Shown here: piece by piece, positions 42,360 through 51,856 of the stretch
Layout: the number at the start of each line of letters is the position of its first letter
Numbering within the stretch: the first letter of the stretch is position 1
From: Parapedobacter defluvii
Lineage (GTDB): Bacteria; Bacteroidota; Bacteroidia; Sphingobacteriales; Sphingobacteriaceae
Length of the DNA: 64,000 nucleotides
Assembly: GCF_014642075.1 (NCBI RefSeq)
Contig: NZ_BMIK01000002.1
Location: 531,538-595,537, forward strand
Direction: 5' to 3'
Program-made: the position numbers and the translations under genes
Notes under the pieces: generated by a model
The model's input: only the letters and a program-made list of their open reading frames with translations
Databases searched by the model: none
What the model was told of the DNA's origin: nothing

Positions 42360-43919
42360 TTAAAAGCCCGGGTATCCCGGATTTTGGGTAAGCTTGTTGT
42401 TTTTCTGCCATGCCGTGAAGGGGATGGGCAGCAATTTCCGGTAACTTTCGGTGACATACGGTTTCATGAACTTGGGTTGCAGGAAGGTGCCGAAGCGGAT
42501 CATGTCCTGGCGTTCCGTAAACTCATAGGCCAGCTCAAAGCGCCGCTCCCGGTACACATCTTCCAGTGTCAGGACATTGTAGTTGTGTTGGGTATTGCCA
42601 AAGGCGCGCTGGCGTATTTCGTTGACCAGCGGCAGTGCTTCGACAGCCCGTCCCAGACGTACCAGCGCTTCTGCCTCCATGAGGTACACATCGGCCAAGC
42701 GGAAAATGGCCACATCGTTTTCCATATCGGTATTGGCCATTCCCCGTTCAAACTGCCATTTTTTGATGCGGGCGCCATCTTCCTGGTTGACTTCTCCCCA
42801 GCCCGTAAGGTTGCCTGCCGCATCCCGCTTTTCCGTACCGGGAACAATGTTGAGGTCGACGGTATGGTTCAGTGGACGGTTGGCGGTCGTCATCAGCACT
42901 TCCCCCGTACTGGGGTCGATCATGGGGCCGATCAGGAAAGTAGCTTCCTTGCGGCTATCGGCGTCGTCAAACGCTTTTACAAAATCGGGTACGCCACAGA
43001 TGCCGTTCCACGTCGCTGCCTTAAAGCCCAGTGCAATCGGATCCAGGTAGTGGAGGGTATACAGGTGGATGGAGTTGCCTCCATCGGTAGCGCTGAAGCA
43101 GATCGGCAGGATGATTTCGCGTGAGGATTCGTTATGCACCGTGAAATTGGCTGTCCAGTCGGCTGTCAGGCTGTATCCCAGCTTTTTTATTTCCTCGCAT
43201 TGCTCAATGACACCCGACCAGTTGGGTGTTCCCGTCCACTCTTCGGCATTGAGGTACATCTTGGCCAGCAGGGTACGGGCGGCACCCTGTGTGAATTTGC
43301 CGTAACTTTCGTCGGAGACGTCGTCGCGGAGTACAGGAATGATCTCATTCAGTTCGTCCACTATAAATTGATATACCTGTTCACGAGGGGTGATGGAAGG
43401 CAGGGAGGTATCTTTGAAATCGGTAACCAGCGGCACATTGCCAAAGTAGTCTATCAATTGATAGTACCAAAAGGCACGCAGCCCGCGGAGTTCCCCCAGG
43501 TAACGGGCCTTCAATTCAGGCGATAACAGGTCATTGGTTTCCACAATGCTGTAAACTGCATTGACAGCCGTCAATCCGGCTGTGCAATTATCCCATAGCG
43601 TCTGTACGGAATAGGAGCGGGCGTCCCAGGTATGCATGGTCTGTTCCATGTACATCCCCCCGTCCCACCAGTCGCCCCCCAGTCGGGTGGGCGCAATCAT
43701 GGCATCGGAAGTCATGCCAGACATGCCCCACGCGCTGTCATAGGGCTGTAGCCGCTTGAGCGATTTATAGGCCGGTCCGATGATGGCATTGAGCTGTTCC
43801 GGCGTGTTGCCGAAGGTATCCTTGGGTAGTTTGTCGTATACCTCTTCGCCTAGATCGGTGCAGGCAACCATTAGGGCCAATCCGAGCAGGAAGGTTATGT
43901 ATTTTATTGTTCGGTTCAT
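42360..43919 (-). CDS. SusD/RagB-type surface glycan-binding lipoprotein
   Basis: 519 residues; lipoprotein signal ALMVAC (Cys20), SusD core with AFWYYQLIDYFGNVPLVTDF near 155-175 and VYRERRFELAYEFTERQDMI near 470, ending LPIPFTAWQKNNKLTQNPGY. It follows susC by 11 bases and lies 20 bases ahead of the Gfo/Idh gene, so its substrate is presumably the one processed by the downstream enzymes. Confidence 0.94.
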   Translation of the reverse strand: MNRTIKYITFLLGLALMVACTDLGEEVYDKLPKDTFGNTPEQLNAIIGPAYKSLKRLQPYDSAWGMSGMTSDAMIAPTRLGGDWWDGGMYMEQTMHTWDARSYSVQTLWDNCTAGLTAVNAVYSIVETNDLLSPELKARYLGELRGLRAFWYYQLIDYFGNVPLVTDFKDTSLPSITPREQVYQFIVDELNEIIPVLRDDVSDESYGKFTQGAARTLLAKMYLNAEEWTGTPNWSGVIEQCEEIKKLGYSLTADWTANFTVHNESSREIILPICFSATDGGNSIHLYTLHYLDPIALGFKAATWNGICGVPDFVKAFDDADSRKEATFLIGPMIDPSTGEVLMTTANRPLNHTVDLNIVPGTEKRDAAGNLTGWGEVNQEDGARIKKWQFERGMANTDMENDVAIFRLADVYLMEAEALVRLGRAVEALPLVNEIRQRAFGNTQHNYNVLTLEDVYRERRFELAYEFTERQDMIRFGTFLQPKFMKPYVTESYRKLLPIPFTAWQKNNKLTQNPGYPGF

Positions 43920-43930
43920 GAGAATATCGT

Positions 43931-46900
43931 TTAGAAGTTAACACTTATACCAAGGGCAAAGGTCCGGGCTTTCGGATAAAATTCACGCGGTTCAATACCC
44001 GGTGTTAGTCCGCTGTTGTCATCGATGGGTACTTCGGGATCCAATCCCTTGTATCCGGTGATGACGAACACGTTCTGGGCCGTGAAATACAAACGGGCAC
44101 CGTTGAGGATACGGTCGTTGAAGCGATAACCCAACGAAAGGTTATCCAAACGTAGGTACGATCCGTTTTCAATGTAGAACGAAGAATAGCGGGGTGTGGT
44201 TTCCTGTAACTGATACGTAAGCGGGTCGTCCAGTGCATTTGTTCCCGGCAGGAATCCCGATTGCGCGAAGGCCATGCGCGGCGCATTCAGGATGTCGTTG
44301 CCTATGGAACCCCGGAGAAACACCGATAGATCAAACTGTTTGTAACGGAATGCATTGTTGATTCCATAGAGCAGGTCCGGCTGGGCATCGCCGATATAAT
44401 CCAGGTCGGCCGGGTCCGATATTTCACCATCGTCGTTCTGGTCGACGAAAATATACTTGCCGTCTGCATCCAGCCCTTCGGACCGCAATCCGTAGAATTG
44501 ACCGATGGGACGGCCTACTTCCAGCACATGGGTGGTCGAGCTGCCCCCGCGGATGAATACCCCGCCCAGCAGAATGCGGTCGGTCGTATAGATGGCATTG
44601 GACAATTTGGTGATCCGGTTACGGTTGTGTGAGAGGTTAACCGAGATATCCCAATTGAAATCAGGATGTTGTATGGCGGCATACCCCAGGGTCAGTTCCA
44701 ATCCCTTGTTGTCCATATCGCCTACGTTGGCCATAATTTCATCCATCAGATAGGGAGGGGTAGGCACCGGATAAGTGTATAGCATATCGGATGTCTTTTT
44801 GTCGTACCATTCAAGTTTGGCATTTAACCGGTTGGCAAACAGGGCGACATCCAATCCGATGTTCAGCATGGCGGTTTGTTCCCATTTCAGGTCGGGGTTG
44901 GCGTTCTGGCTGATGCTGTAGGCCGGAAGCCAGGCCCCGTTGTCGTAATAGAGGCCATCCGAGCCGAACAGCTCCAGCGTTTTATAAGGATCCAGTCCCG
45001 ACTGGTTTCCGGTAACCCCATAACCGATGCGCAGTTTCAGGTCGTTAACCCAAGCGGTGTTTTGCATAAAGGGTTCTTCCGAGATATTCCACCCTGCGGA
45101 AATGGAGGGAAAGGTACCCCACTTATGGTTTTTTCCGAATTTTGACGAACCATCGTGGCGTACGGTTGCCGTGAGTACGTACCGTTCCGAGAAGTTGTAA
45201 TTCAACCGGCCATAGAATGAGATCAGCCGGCTTTTATTCCGTGCAGACGTGGCATCGCCCACGTGGATGTTCCGACCGGATGCCAGGTCGTTCGGTCCCA
45301 GCAGATCGGTTATGTATCCGCGGGTTTGCCCCGAGTGTGCAGCATATACCTGTTGTTCCCAGGAGTAGCCACCCAGCAGATTCAACTTGTGGTCGCCGAA
45401 TTGCCGGGAATAATTGGCTGTCCATTCCGACAGATCCCTATCCGTGATGTTGCCGGAACGCAGCGCAAAGCCACCGTCGTTATAGCCCGCTTCCGACCCG
45501 ATGCTGCGGTATTCGCTGTAGTCTTCGTTGTTCCGGGTTTTCGTTAGCAGCACTTTCAGGTCGAGTCCTTCCACCGGTGTATAGGTAACGTTGGCGGTGC
45601 CGTAAAAGTTGTTGATCTTGTTCTCATAGGTGTTTTCGGCCTGATTGCGCACGGGGTTTCCCTGGTCGTATTCGCGGGTGTCATACCAGGAGCCGTCGTC
45701 CAGTTTGATGGGCCTTACCGGAATCATGTTATAAGCCAGCACAAAATTACGGGTGTTGGTCGGGCTGTTGTCGGTAAGGGTTGCCGCTCCCGTCAGATCG
45801 ATCTTTAATTTATTGTCCGCAGACCATTGGGTAAATTGCAACCGGGCGTTATACCGTTCCATCGAATTATCGCGGGCAATGCCGTTCCGCTGCAGCATGG
45901 ATACCGACCCCCGGTAATTATTCCGGGTGCCGCCTCCGGATAGCGAAATGTTGTGATCCTGCTGCACGCCGGTGCGGGTAATCGCATCAAACCAGTCGGT
46001 GTTGGCACCCATGTCGAAAGAACTGCCGTCTTTGCCCGGAGTGGTAGACGTATATTCGCGCCACTTGGTCGACGACATCAGCATGGGCTTGTTGGCGAGC
46101 GACGAAATGCCAACCGCACCGGTGTAACTGATCTTCGGTTGATTGGCCGTTCCCCGTTTCGTGGTGATCAAAATGACACCCCCGGCCGACCGTGAGCCGT
46201 AGATGGCAGCGGCAGAGGCGTCTTTCAGGATGGATATAGACTCAATGTCCTGCGGGGCAACGGTGGTGATGTCTGCACCCGGCACATTATCGATGACGAC
46301 GAAAGGCCCCTGATCGTTTTGCAGGGTCGAAATACCCCGCAGCCGTATGGAGGCATTGGCGGTTACATCTCCCGTGCCGGTGTTAATTTCCAGTCCCGCA
46401 ACCTTGCCCTGCAGGAGCCGGGCAGCATCGTTGGAAAACCCCTGGTTGAAATCTTTCGCGGTGATGTTTGTGACCGATCCGGTAATTTCCCGTCTGCTCA
46501 TGGTTCCATACCCCACAATGACGACCTCGTCCAGGTTTTGGACATCTTTCATTAACCGGATGTGGAGGCTCGTGTTCGTTCCGACACGTATCTCCTGCGA
46601 CAGGTGGCCCAAGTAGGAAACCTGTAATACGGCATTCGGACCCGCTACGTCTAGGGTGAATTGACCGTTTTCATCCGTGCGTATGCCATTATTCGTGCCT
46701 TTTTCAATAATATTGGCCCCCACGAGCGGTTCGTCGGATTCGTCGATCACAATTCCGCTGACATTTTTCTTTTCCTGCGCCCCGTTCCCGTTTACCTGAC
46801 TGATGATAATATGGGTTTTCTCGATGTGGTAAGTGAATCCACTGGGCGAGAGCACGGTCTTTAAAATTTCATCCAGGGAGGTGCGGTTAGCCGGTATATC

Positions 46901-47116
46901 GATTTCCTGGGATACATTTAAACGCGTCTGGTTGTAATCGACGGAAAGGCCGGTTTGCTGCTCGATGGCCTGAAAGACCGCTTTTACGGTCAATGGATTT
47001 TCAGGTAGGTTAATGGTCTGTTTTTGGGCCATTGCCGTGCCGGATAGGCAGAGGAGGCCAAGGGCAATAAATTCTTTTATATATGCAGAATAGGCATAGA
47101 TACCATTTATTTTCAT
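43931..47116 (-). CDS. SusC/RagA TonB-dependent transporter with STN signalling domain
   Basis: 1061 residues. After the signal peptide, an STN domain (about 38-110: LTVKAVFQAIEQQTGLSVDY), then a carboxypeptidase-regulatory-like domain (about 115-195: VSGIVIDESDEPLVGANIIE), the plug (VVIVGYGTMSRREITGSVTN; SISILKDASAAAIYGSRSAG) and the barrel ending RTFALGISVNF. The STN domain contacts FecR-type anti-sigma factors; fecR lies 119 bases upstream and an ECF sigma gene further on. It should import the oligosaccharide and report its presence. Confidence 0.96.
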   Translation of the reverse strand: MKINGIYAYSAYIKEFIALGLLCLSGTAMAQKQTINLPENPLTVKAVFQAIEQQTGLSVDYNQTRLNVSQEIDIPANRTSLDEILKTVLSPSGFTYHIEKTHIIISQVNGNGAQEKKNVSGIVIDESDEPLVGANIIEKGTNNGIRTDENGQFTLDVAGPNAVLQVSYLGHLSQEIRVGTNTSLHIRLMKDVQNLDEVVIVGYGTMSRREITGSVTNITAKDFNQGFSNDAARLLQGKVAGLEINTGTGDVTANASIRLRGISTLQNDQGPFVVIDNVPGADITTVAPQDIESISILKDASAAAIYGSRSAGGVILITTKRGTANQPKISYTGAVGISSLANKPMLMSSTKWREYTSTTPGKDGSSFDMGANTDWFDAITRTGVQQDHNISLSGGGTRNNYRGSVSMLQRNGIARDNSMERYNARLQFTQWSADNKLKIDLTGAATLTDNSPTNTRNFVLAYNMIPVRPIKLDDGSWYDTREYDQGNPVRNQAENTYENKINNFYGTANVTYTPVEGLDLKVLLTKTRNNEDYSEYRSIGSEAGYNDGGFALRSGNITDRDLSEWTANYSRQFGDHKLNLLGGYSWEQQVYAAHSGQTRGYITDLLGPNDLASGRNIHVGDATSARNKSRLISFYGRLNYNFSERYVLTATVRHDGSSKFGKNHKWGTFPSISAGWNISEEPFMQNTAWVNDLKLRIGYGVTGNQSGLDPYKTLELFGSDGLYYDNGAWLPAYSISQNANPDLKWEQTAMLNIGLDVALFANRLNAKLEWYDKKTSDMLYTYPVPTPPYLMDEIMANVGDMDNKGLELTLGYAAIQHPDFNWDISVNLSHNRNRITKLSNAIYTTDRILLGGVFIRGGSSTTHVLEVGRPIGQFYGLRSEGLDADGKYIFVDQNDDGEISDPADLDYIGDAQPDLLYGINNAFRYKQFDLSVFLRGSIGNDILNAPRMAFAQSGFLPGTNALDDPLTYQLQETTPRYSSFYIENGSYLRLDNLSLGYRFNDRILNGARLYFTAQNVFVITGYKGLDPEVPIDDNSGLTPGIEPREFYPKARTFALGISVNF

Positions 47117-47192
47117 AATTTTGGCGTATCAATTTTTAAAATTGGTTAGTTCACTCGGGTTCTTACTTAAGAAATATCGAACTGATTAATTT

Positions 47193-47237
47193 AGATACCG
47201 GAATGGGTTGTGGAAGATCTTTCCGGTATCTTTTTTT
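47193..47237 (+). terminator. terminator-like hairpin between fecR and susC
   Basis: Perfect 11-base stem AGATACCGGAA (47193-47203) / TTCCGGTATCT (47221-47231) with T7 on the plus strand. The neighbouring genes are all on the minus strand, where the hairpin lacks a T run, so it would stop antisense transcription or act as a partial attenuator before susC. Confidence 0.65.
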
Positions 47238-48252
47238 ATGGGCTTACCTCCTTTCCTTTCTGATAGAGACGGATGGTTTGTCCATCGCGTTTATAATCCA
47301 TGCGATTTCCAGCAATCTGAACTAATACATGCAGGACATCTTCTATGGGTTCATTTGGTTTGATACGGAGTGTATATTGATCCGTGTCTTTCAGGCCGGG
47401 ATCCAGTACGAAGCGGATGCCGTAGCTGCGTTCAAGCGCCATCAGAATGTCGTGTAACGTCTGGTGATCGAAAAAGAGGCCCCCCGCTGTCCAGGACGCA
47501 AAAGACGCGGCATCTACCGTTGCTTTGGTAAAGTTTTTATCCGTCTGTGAGTAACTGAGCTGTTCATTCGGACGCATCAGTTGACCGTGGTGCGGATGCT
47601 CCTTTTCATAGACTTTGACGGCACCTGTTTCGAGTGTAACCGTTATCCGGTCATCCGAGGGATACGAAGCCACATTGAATTTGGTTCCGAGGACCTGAAC
47701 GGCCAACGATTTTGCGTGGACAATGAAGGGCCGTCCGGCATCGTTTGCTACCGAAAAATTGGCTTCGCCGACCAGGTAAACGGTCCGCTCTTGGTTACCG
47801 AATGCTTCCGGATAGACAAACAAGGTACCCGCATTCAGTTGGACCTCGGTTCCATCATCCAAATGGAGGGTCTGGCGCTCCCCATTGGGTACATACTGGG
47901 TAAGCATATTCTGTGTGCTTTCCTGTTGGTGCTTCATAAACATCCACACCGAAAATGCCGAAAGGAGTGGTAAGAGGAAAATGGCCGCATAACGCAGTAA
48001 GCGCCTGGCCAATGTTGTTTTTACGCCGTCGCTTTCCGCTTGTTCAATCCGGGAATGGGTGTTCAGCAGAGCCTGCTCAACCGACTGCGCAGGGGTAGCC
48101 GGTGTACTGTCCCATAGTTGTTTTAAGGCCTCATCTTTTTCTTCCGTTTCATCGCTGTTAGCGAGCCAATACCGCACGACATCACGCTGGCGGCCTGTTA
48201 ACTTTTTGGTTAGCAGGCATTGGAGTAAATGATAAATGCGGTTTTGTTTCAT
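47236..48252 (-). CDS. FecR-family anti-sigma factor
   Basis: 338 residues: cytosolic sigma-binding N-terminus (about 1-80, with RQRDVVRYWLANSDETEEKD), one membrane helix (about 86-106, YAAIFLLPLLSAFSVWMF), the periplasmic FecR domain (LDDGTEVQLNAGTLFVYPEA) and C-terminal DUF4974/STN-like part (FFDHQTLHDILMALERSYGI). It receives the signal from the STN domain of the SusC encoded next to it and controls the ECF sigma at 49083. Its stop lies right beside a strong hairpin. Confidence 0.94.
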   Translation of the reverse strand: MKQNRIYHLLQCLLTKKLTGRQRDVVRYWLANSDETEEKDEALKQLWDSTPATPAQSVEQALLNTHSRIEQAESDGVKTTLARRLLRYAAIFLLPLLSAFSVWMFMKHQQESTQNMLTQYVPNGERQTLHLDDGTEVQLNAGTLFVYPEAFGNQERTVYLVGEANFSVANDAGRPFIVHAKSLAVQVLGTKFNVASYPSDDRITVTLETGAVKVYEKEHPHHGQLMRPNEQLSYSQTDKNFTKATVDAASFASWTAGGLFFDHQTLHDILMALERSYGIRFVLDPGLKDTDQYTLRIKPNEPIEDVLHVLVQIAGNRMDYKRDGQTIRLYQKGKEVSP

Positions 48253-48337
48253 TGCTTGGTTTTCCCGTATGTACCGGTTTAACTACATGACAACCGTGAG
48301 ACGAAACACACGTAGTCCTTTTTAAAAAAAGAGTCTA

Positions 48338-48368
48338 TTGCAGGACATTGGCATTTTCTGTACCTTAG
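48338..48368 (+). promoter_or_regulatory. promoter of the SMUG2-like gene
   Basis: TTG (48338-48340), 20 bases, TACCTTAG (48361-48368). The -7 differs from consensus at one base but the spacing is exact. Confidence 0.6.
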
Positions 48369-48384
48369 CAAGTTCTTTGTCGTC

Positions 48385-49074
48385 ATGGCCAACACATTTG
48401 CTGAGAAGATCATTCAGTTTAACCGGGAACTACATTATATCGGTGCTTTACCGGACGGGTTCGGGGTGCTGAATCCCTACCTGGATAACCCCGAAACGAT
48501 GACGGTAATGCAGGCTTTTTACCGGAAATATTATAACGATTCCAATAAGCGGAAATTCATTATCGGTATCAACCCCAGCCGGCATGGCGCAGGCGTAACA
48601 GGTGTACCCTTTACGGATACGAAACGGCTGGAAAGTGTCTGCGGAATTAAGATGCTTTCTGCCCGTACACATGAAGTTTCTTCGGTGTTCGTGTACGACA
48701 TGATTTCGGCGTGGGGTGGACCGGACGATTTCTACAAAAGGTTTTATATCAACTCACCTTTTCCGCTCGCCATTGTCCGCCATGTGAAGGAAAACGACTG
48801 GCTGAATGCAAATTATTACGATGATCCCAAACTTTTTGACAGGGTGAAATCTTTCATGATTGCCTCCATGAAAAAACACATCAGCCTGGGATTGGATACT
48901 TCGGAAGTTTTTATTCTCGGGAAAAAAAATGCCCAGTTTATCCATAAACTGAACAAAGAGGAAAAACTGTTTGAAAAAGCCACCGTATTGGAGCATCCGC
49001 GTTATATCCAGCAATATAAATCCAAAGAAAAACAATTGTATATCGATAAATACCTGGTAGCCCTGAGCGGATAA
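48385..49074 (+). CDS. SMUG2-type uracil-DNA glycosylase-fold protein
   Basis: 229 residues. The active-site motif is IIGINPSRHGAGVTGVPFTD (about 52-71), characteristic of the SMUG2 branch of the uracil-DNA glycosylase superfamily, with HPRYIQQYK near the C-terminus as the second motif. It should remove damaged or deaminated bases; substrate range is not readable. It is transcribed opposite to its neighbours and separates the FecR gene from the sigma gene, which are usually adjacent. Confidence 0.85.
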   Translation: MANTFAEKIIQFNRELHYIGALPDGFGVLNPYLDNPETMTVMQAFYRKYYNDSNKRKFIIGINPSRHGAGVTGVPFTDTKRLESVCGIKMLSARTHEVSSVFVYDMISAWGGPDDFYKRFYINSPFPLAIVRHVKENDWLNANYYDDPKLFDRVKSFMIASMKKHISLGLDTSEVFILGKKNAQFIHKLNKEEKLFEKATVLEHPRYIQQYKSKEKQLYIDKYLVALSG

Positions 49075-49082
49075 AGATTCGT

Positions 49083-49634
49083 TTAAAAAAAGAATATAAA
49101 CAGCCGGATCGCCTTCCGGATGTCGGCCAAAGCTGCCGAAATATGAGTTTCAACGGTACGTTTGCTGATGTGAAGGTAATGGGCGATTTTCTCGTTGCTT
49201 AGACCTTCCTTGCGGCTGAGGTTGAACACGGTTTTTCGTTTTGGAGGCATTTTCTCGATGGTCTGATCGATCAGTACCTCCAGGTCGTGGGCGGATAGCA
49301 CCTCTTCAAGCTGTTCGAGCGATGGAACCTCAACCGCGTTTGATAGCGGTAAGAAATCGGTTTTTGCTTTGCGTTTGATGTGATTATACAGGGCATTTTT
49401 AGCTGCTGTAAACAGGTAGGCGTCCAGGTTTTCGATGTGTGCAAACAGATCGCGGTTTTGCCACAGCTTGACGAAGATATCCTGTGCCAGGTCATCCGCG
49501 GCGGCTTCGTCATCCAGCATTCCGCGTAGGAAGCGGCTTAATTTTGGAAAGAAGTTCCGGAATAATGTGTCAAACGCCTCCCTATTGCCGTTGCTAAGCG
49601 CCAGTAATAGCCGTTTTTCATCCTGAATATGCAT
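49083..49634 (-). CDS. ECF RNA polymerase sigma factor
   Basis: 183 residues from the ATG at 49634 (a GTG 15 bases upstream is possible). Region 2 around LAQDIFVKLWQNRDLF and DAYLFTAAKNALYNHIKRK, region 4 around MPPKRKTVFNLSRKEGLSNE and IAHYLHISKRTVETHI. This is the FecI-like Bacteroidota group that pairs with FecR and STN-bearing SusC proteins. It should drive the susC operon when the ligand is bound. Confidence 0.95.
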   Translation of the reverse strand: MHIQDEKRLLLALSNGNREAFDTLFRNFFPKLSRFLRGMLDDEAAADDLAQDIFVKLWQNRDLFAHIENLDAYLFTAAKNALYNHIKRKAKTDFLPLSNAVEVPSLEQLEEVLSAHDLEVLIDQTIEKMPPKRKTVFNLSRKEGLSNEKIAHYLHISKRTVETHISAALADIRKAIRLFIFFF

Positions 49635-49762
49635 TTTATTTGGGGACACCCTTTATTTCTACAGCATTGAACGCCCGAAGAATCAGTCCAGTTGTGGTTT
49701 ATAATTACGTATTCCAGCGTGAATGTTACGGACAAATGTAAGGGTATAAATGGAGTATATCA

Positions 49763-49805
49763 AGAGCCATTTTTGCATTTTGGAAACCAAGGCAAAAATG
49801 GCTCT
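49763..49805. terminator. hairpin after the DEAD-box helicase gene
   Basis: 14-base perfect stem AGAGCCATTTTTGC / GCAAAAATGGCTCT with a 15-base loop, 18 bases past the helicase stop (minus strand). The T tail is weak on either strand, but stem strength suggests a transcription end. Confidence 0.65.
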
Positions 49806-49822
49806 ATCATTTCAACGTGCAC

Positions 49823-51073
49823 TTAAACCGCTTCCCGGTAGGTGGAATGCGGGCGTTTACGTTTTTTCTTTTTGTTTCGATTTGACTTGGTGGGCGGTGG
49901 CGTAACGGTTTTCACGGGTTCGCGGTATTCCGTCAGGTTTTCCGGTATAAAAGGATGGTTTTCGACCAACGGGAGGGTCTGCTTGATCAGCTTGGTGATC
50001 TGCCAGAGGTATTCCCGTTCTTCCGGGTCGCAGAACGACCAGGCACGCCCACTTTCGCCCGCCCTTCCCGTGCGTCCGATGCGGTGCACGTAGGTTTCCG
50101 GCTCGTTGGGTAAATCAAAGTTGATGACCAATTGCAATCGGTCGATATCAATTCCGCGTGCGGCGATATCGGTAGCAACCAATACCTTGATGGTACCATC
50201 TTTGAAAGCTTTCAATGCTTTTTGCCGGGCCTGTTGCGATTTGTTGCCGTGGATGGCTTCAGCGGTGATGTTTGCTTTTTTAAGTTTGCGCACAATTTTA
50301 TCCGCTCCGTGTTTGGTTCGCGAGAACACCAGCACATTTCCATTTTTCTCGTTGTGGACCAAGTGGCACAACAGATCTACCTTATTCGCTTTTACGACGG
50401 GATAAACGGCTTGTTGGATGGTGTCTACCGTAGAGGATACCGGGGTGACCGCAATCCGTTCGGGATTTCTAAGAATGGCCCTTGCCAGGTTTTCTATTTC
50501 GGATGGCATCGTGGCCGAAAACAACATCGTTTGACGGTTTTCAGGGATTTTGCCGATAATGGTACGGATATCTTTGATGAATCCCATATCGAGCATGCGG
50601 TCTGCCTCATCCAATACCAGGAAACGTACCTGTTGCAGGGATAACACTTTTTGGTTAAGTAAGTCGAGCAATCTTCCCGGGGTCGCTACCAGTATATCGG
50701 GACGCTTGCGAAGCACGGCGATCTGGCTGACAGCCGATACGCCACCGAATATAACGGCATGCCTGATGCGGGTCCGGCTTACGTATACGGCTATGTTTTC
50801 GCCGATCTGGATGGCCAGTTCCCTCGTGGGCGCCAGGATTAAGGCTTTTGGCCCCTGAAATCCGGTGTCTGCTTTAACCGTTAGTAATTGTTCAATGATC
50901 GGCAACGAAAAAGCCGCGGTTTTACCGGTGCCGGTTTGCGCGCACGCCAATACATCGTGGTGTTGCAGTATGGAGGGTATTGCTTGTTGCTGAATGGGAG
51001 TAGGGGTATGGTAACCCGCAGATTCCAGTGCCTGTAAAAGGGGACTGGAAAGATTTAATGATGTGAATTGCAA
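49823..51073 (-). CDS. rhlE: DEAD-box RNA helicase, RhlE-like
   Basis: 416 residues: Q motif (FTSLNLSSPLLQALESAGYH, then PTPIQQQAIPSIL), Walker A ACAQTGTGKTAAFSLP, LVLDEADRMLDMGF, SATMPSEI, and domain 2 with ATDIAARGIDIDRL and YVHRIGRTGRAGESG. The C-terminus is a short basic tail (PTKSNRNKKKKRKR) for RNA binding. It unwinds RNA in ribosome maturation or cold adaptation. RhlE is the closest group by size and motifs. Confidence 0.92.
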   Translation of the reverse strand: MQFTSLNLSSPLLQALESAGYHTPTPIQQQAIPSILQHHDVLACAQTGTGKTAAFSLPIIEQLLTVKADTGFQGPKALILAPTRELAIQIGENIAVYVSRTRIRHAVIFGGVSAVSQIAVLRKRPDILVATPGRLLDLLNQKVLSLQQVRFLVLDEADRMLDMGFIKDIRTIIGKIPENRQTMLFSATMPSEIENLARAILRNPERIAVTPVSSTVDTIQQAVYPVVKANKVDLLCHLVHNEKNGNVLVFSRTKHGADKIVRKLKKANITAEAIHGNKSQQARQKALKAFKDGTIKVLVATDIAARGIDIDRLQLVINFDLPNEPETYVHRIGRTGRAGESGRAWSFCDPEEREYLWQITKLIKQTLPLVENHPFIPENLTEYREPVKTVTPPPTKSNRNKKKKRKRPHSTYREAV

Positions 51074-51190
51074 AATATACTATTTACTGAACTGCAAAGA
51101 TACTGATAATTATTCGATTATTTTCTGAAATGTCTTGGATGCCCATTTAATATGTCGCATTTCGCACGCATGGCTTACCTAACTTCTTTT

Positions 51191-51198
51191 TATTTTTG
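51191..51198 (+). promoter_or_regulatory. -7 element of the DinB-family gene (TATTTTTG)
   Basis: Exact TAnnTTTG match 17 bases before the ATG at 51215; rules out starting at 51152. Confidence 0.55.
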
Positions 51199-51214
51199 TG
51201 TAAAAATTAAGACG

Positions 51215-51835
51215 ATGAAACGGTTACTATTCTTGTTATTTACTGCGTGTACGTTGGTGAACGCGGTGATGGCGCAGTCGGATGCACCCGGGGTGCAGCA
51301 CGACAAAGCATTCCTGCTTGATTACTATCAGCAGACATTCGATGTCCTGCAAAAATCTGTTGCGGGGTTGAGCGAAGCGCAGTTGCAATTTAAGTCGGCA
51401 CCTGACCGATGGTCCATCAGCCAGTGCTTGGAGCACATCATACTCAGTGAGCCGGCGCTTTTTGAGTACGCGAAAAAAACACTCGCACAACAACCCAATC
51501 CCGAGCGGAAAGGTGATGTAAAAGTAACGGACGATGGCGTGATTAAAGGGATGACAGATAGAAGTTTTAAAGCAAAAGCCTCGGAAGAAATGAGTCCGAA
51601 GGAAGCCGGGAAATACCGGAATGCCAAATCGGCACTTAAAGACCTGAAAAAAGAGCGAAAAGCAATACTCGGTTACATAAAGGGAATTTCCGTGGACGAC
51701 ATGCGTAACCGCATTACCGATTCACCATTTGGCCCGGTTGACGGCTATCATTCGCTGCTCTACATTCCGGCGCACACCGCGCGGCATACCTTGCAGATCG
51801 AAGAAGTAAAGGCCGATCCGAATTTTCCGGATTAA
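51215..51835 (+). CDS. exported DinB-family protein
   Basis: 206 residues from the ATG at 51215, which gives a signal peptide (LLFLLFTACTLVNAVMAQ) and follows the promoter. The DinB four-helix bundle shows its metal-binding pattern: H in ISQCLEHIILSEPAL and H-x3-H in LLYIPAHTARHTLQIEEVKA. DinB/YfiT proteins are metal-dependent enzymes, for example thiol transferases, with mostly unknown partners. Export is uncommon but well supported. A possible remnant of a different DinB gene lies at 9694. Confidence 0.85.
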   Translation: MKRLLFLLFTACTLVNAVMAQSDAPGVQHDKAFLLDYYQQTFDVLQKSVAGLSEAQLQFKSAPDRWSISQCLEHIILSEPALFEYAKKTLAQQPNPERKGDVKVTDDGVIKGMTDRSFKAKASEEMSPKEAGKYRNAKSALKDLKKERKAILGYIKGISVDDMRNRITDSPFGPVDGYHSLLYIPAHTARHTLQIEEVKADPNFPD

Positions 51836-51856
51836 GTTACGGTTGGGGTCTTGGGT

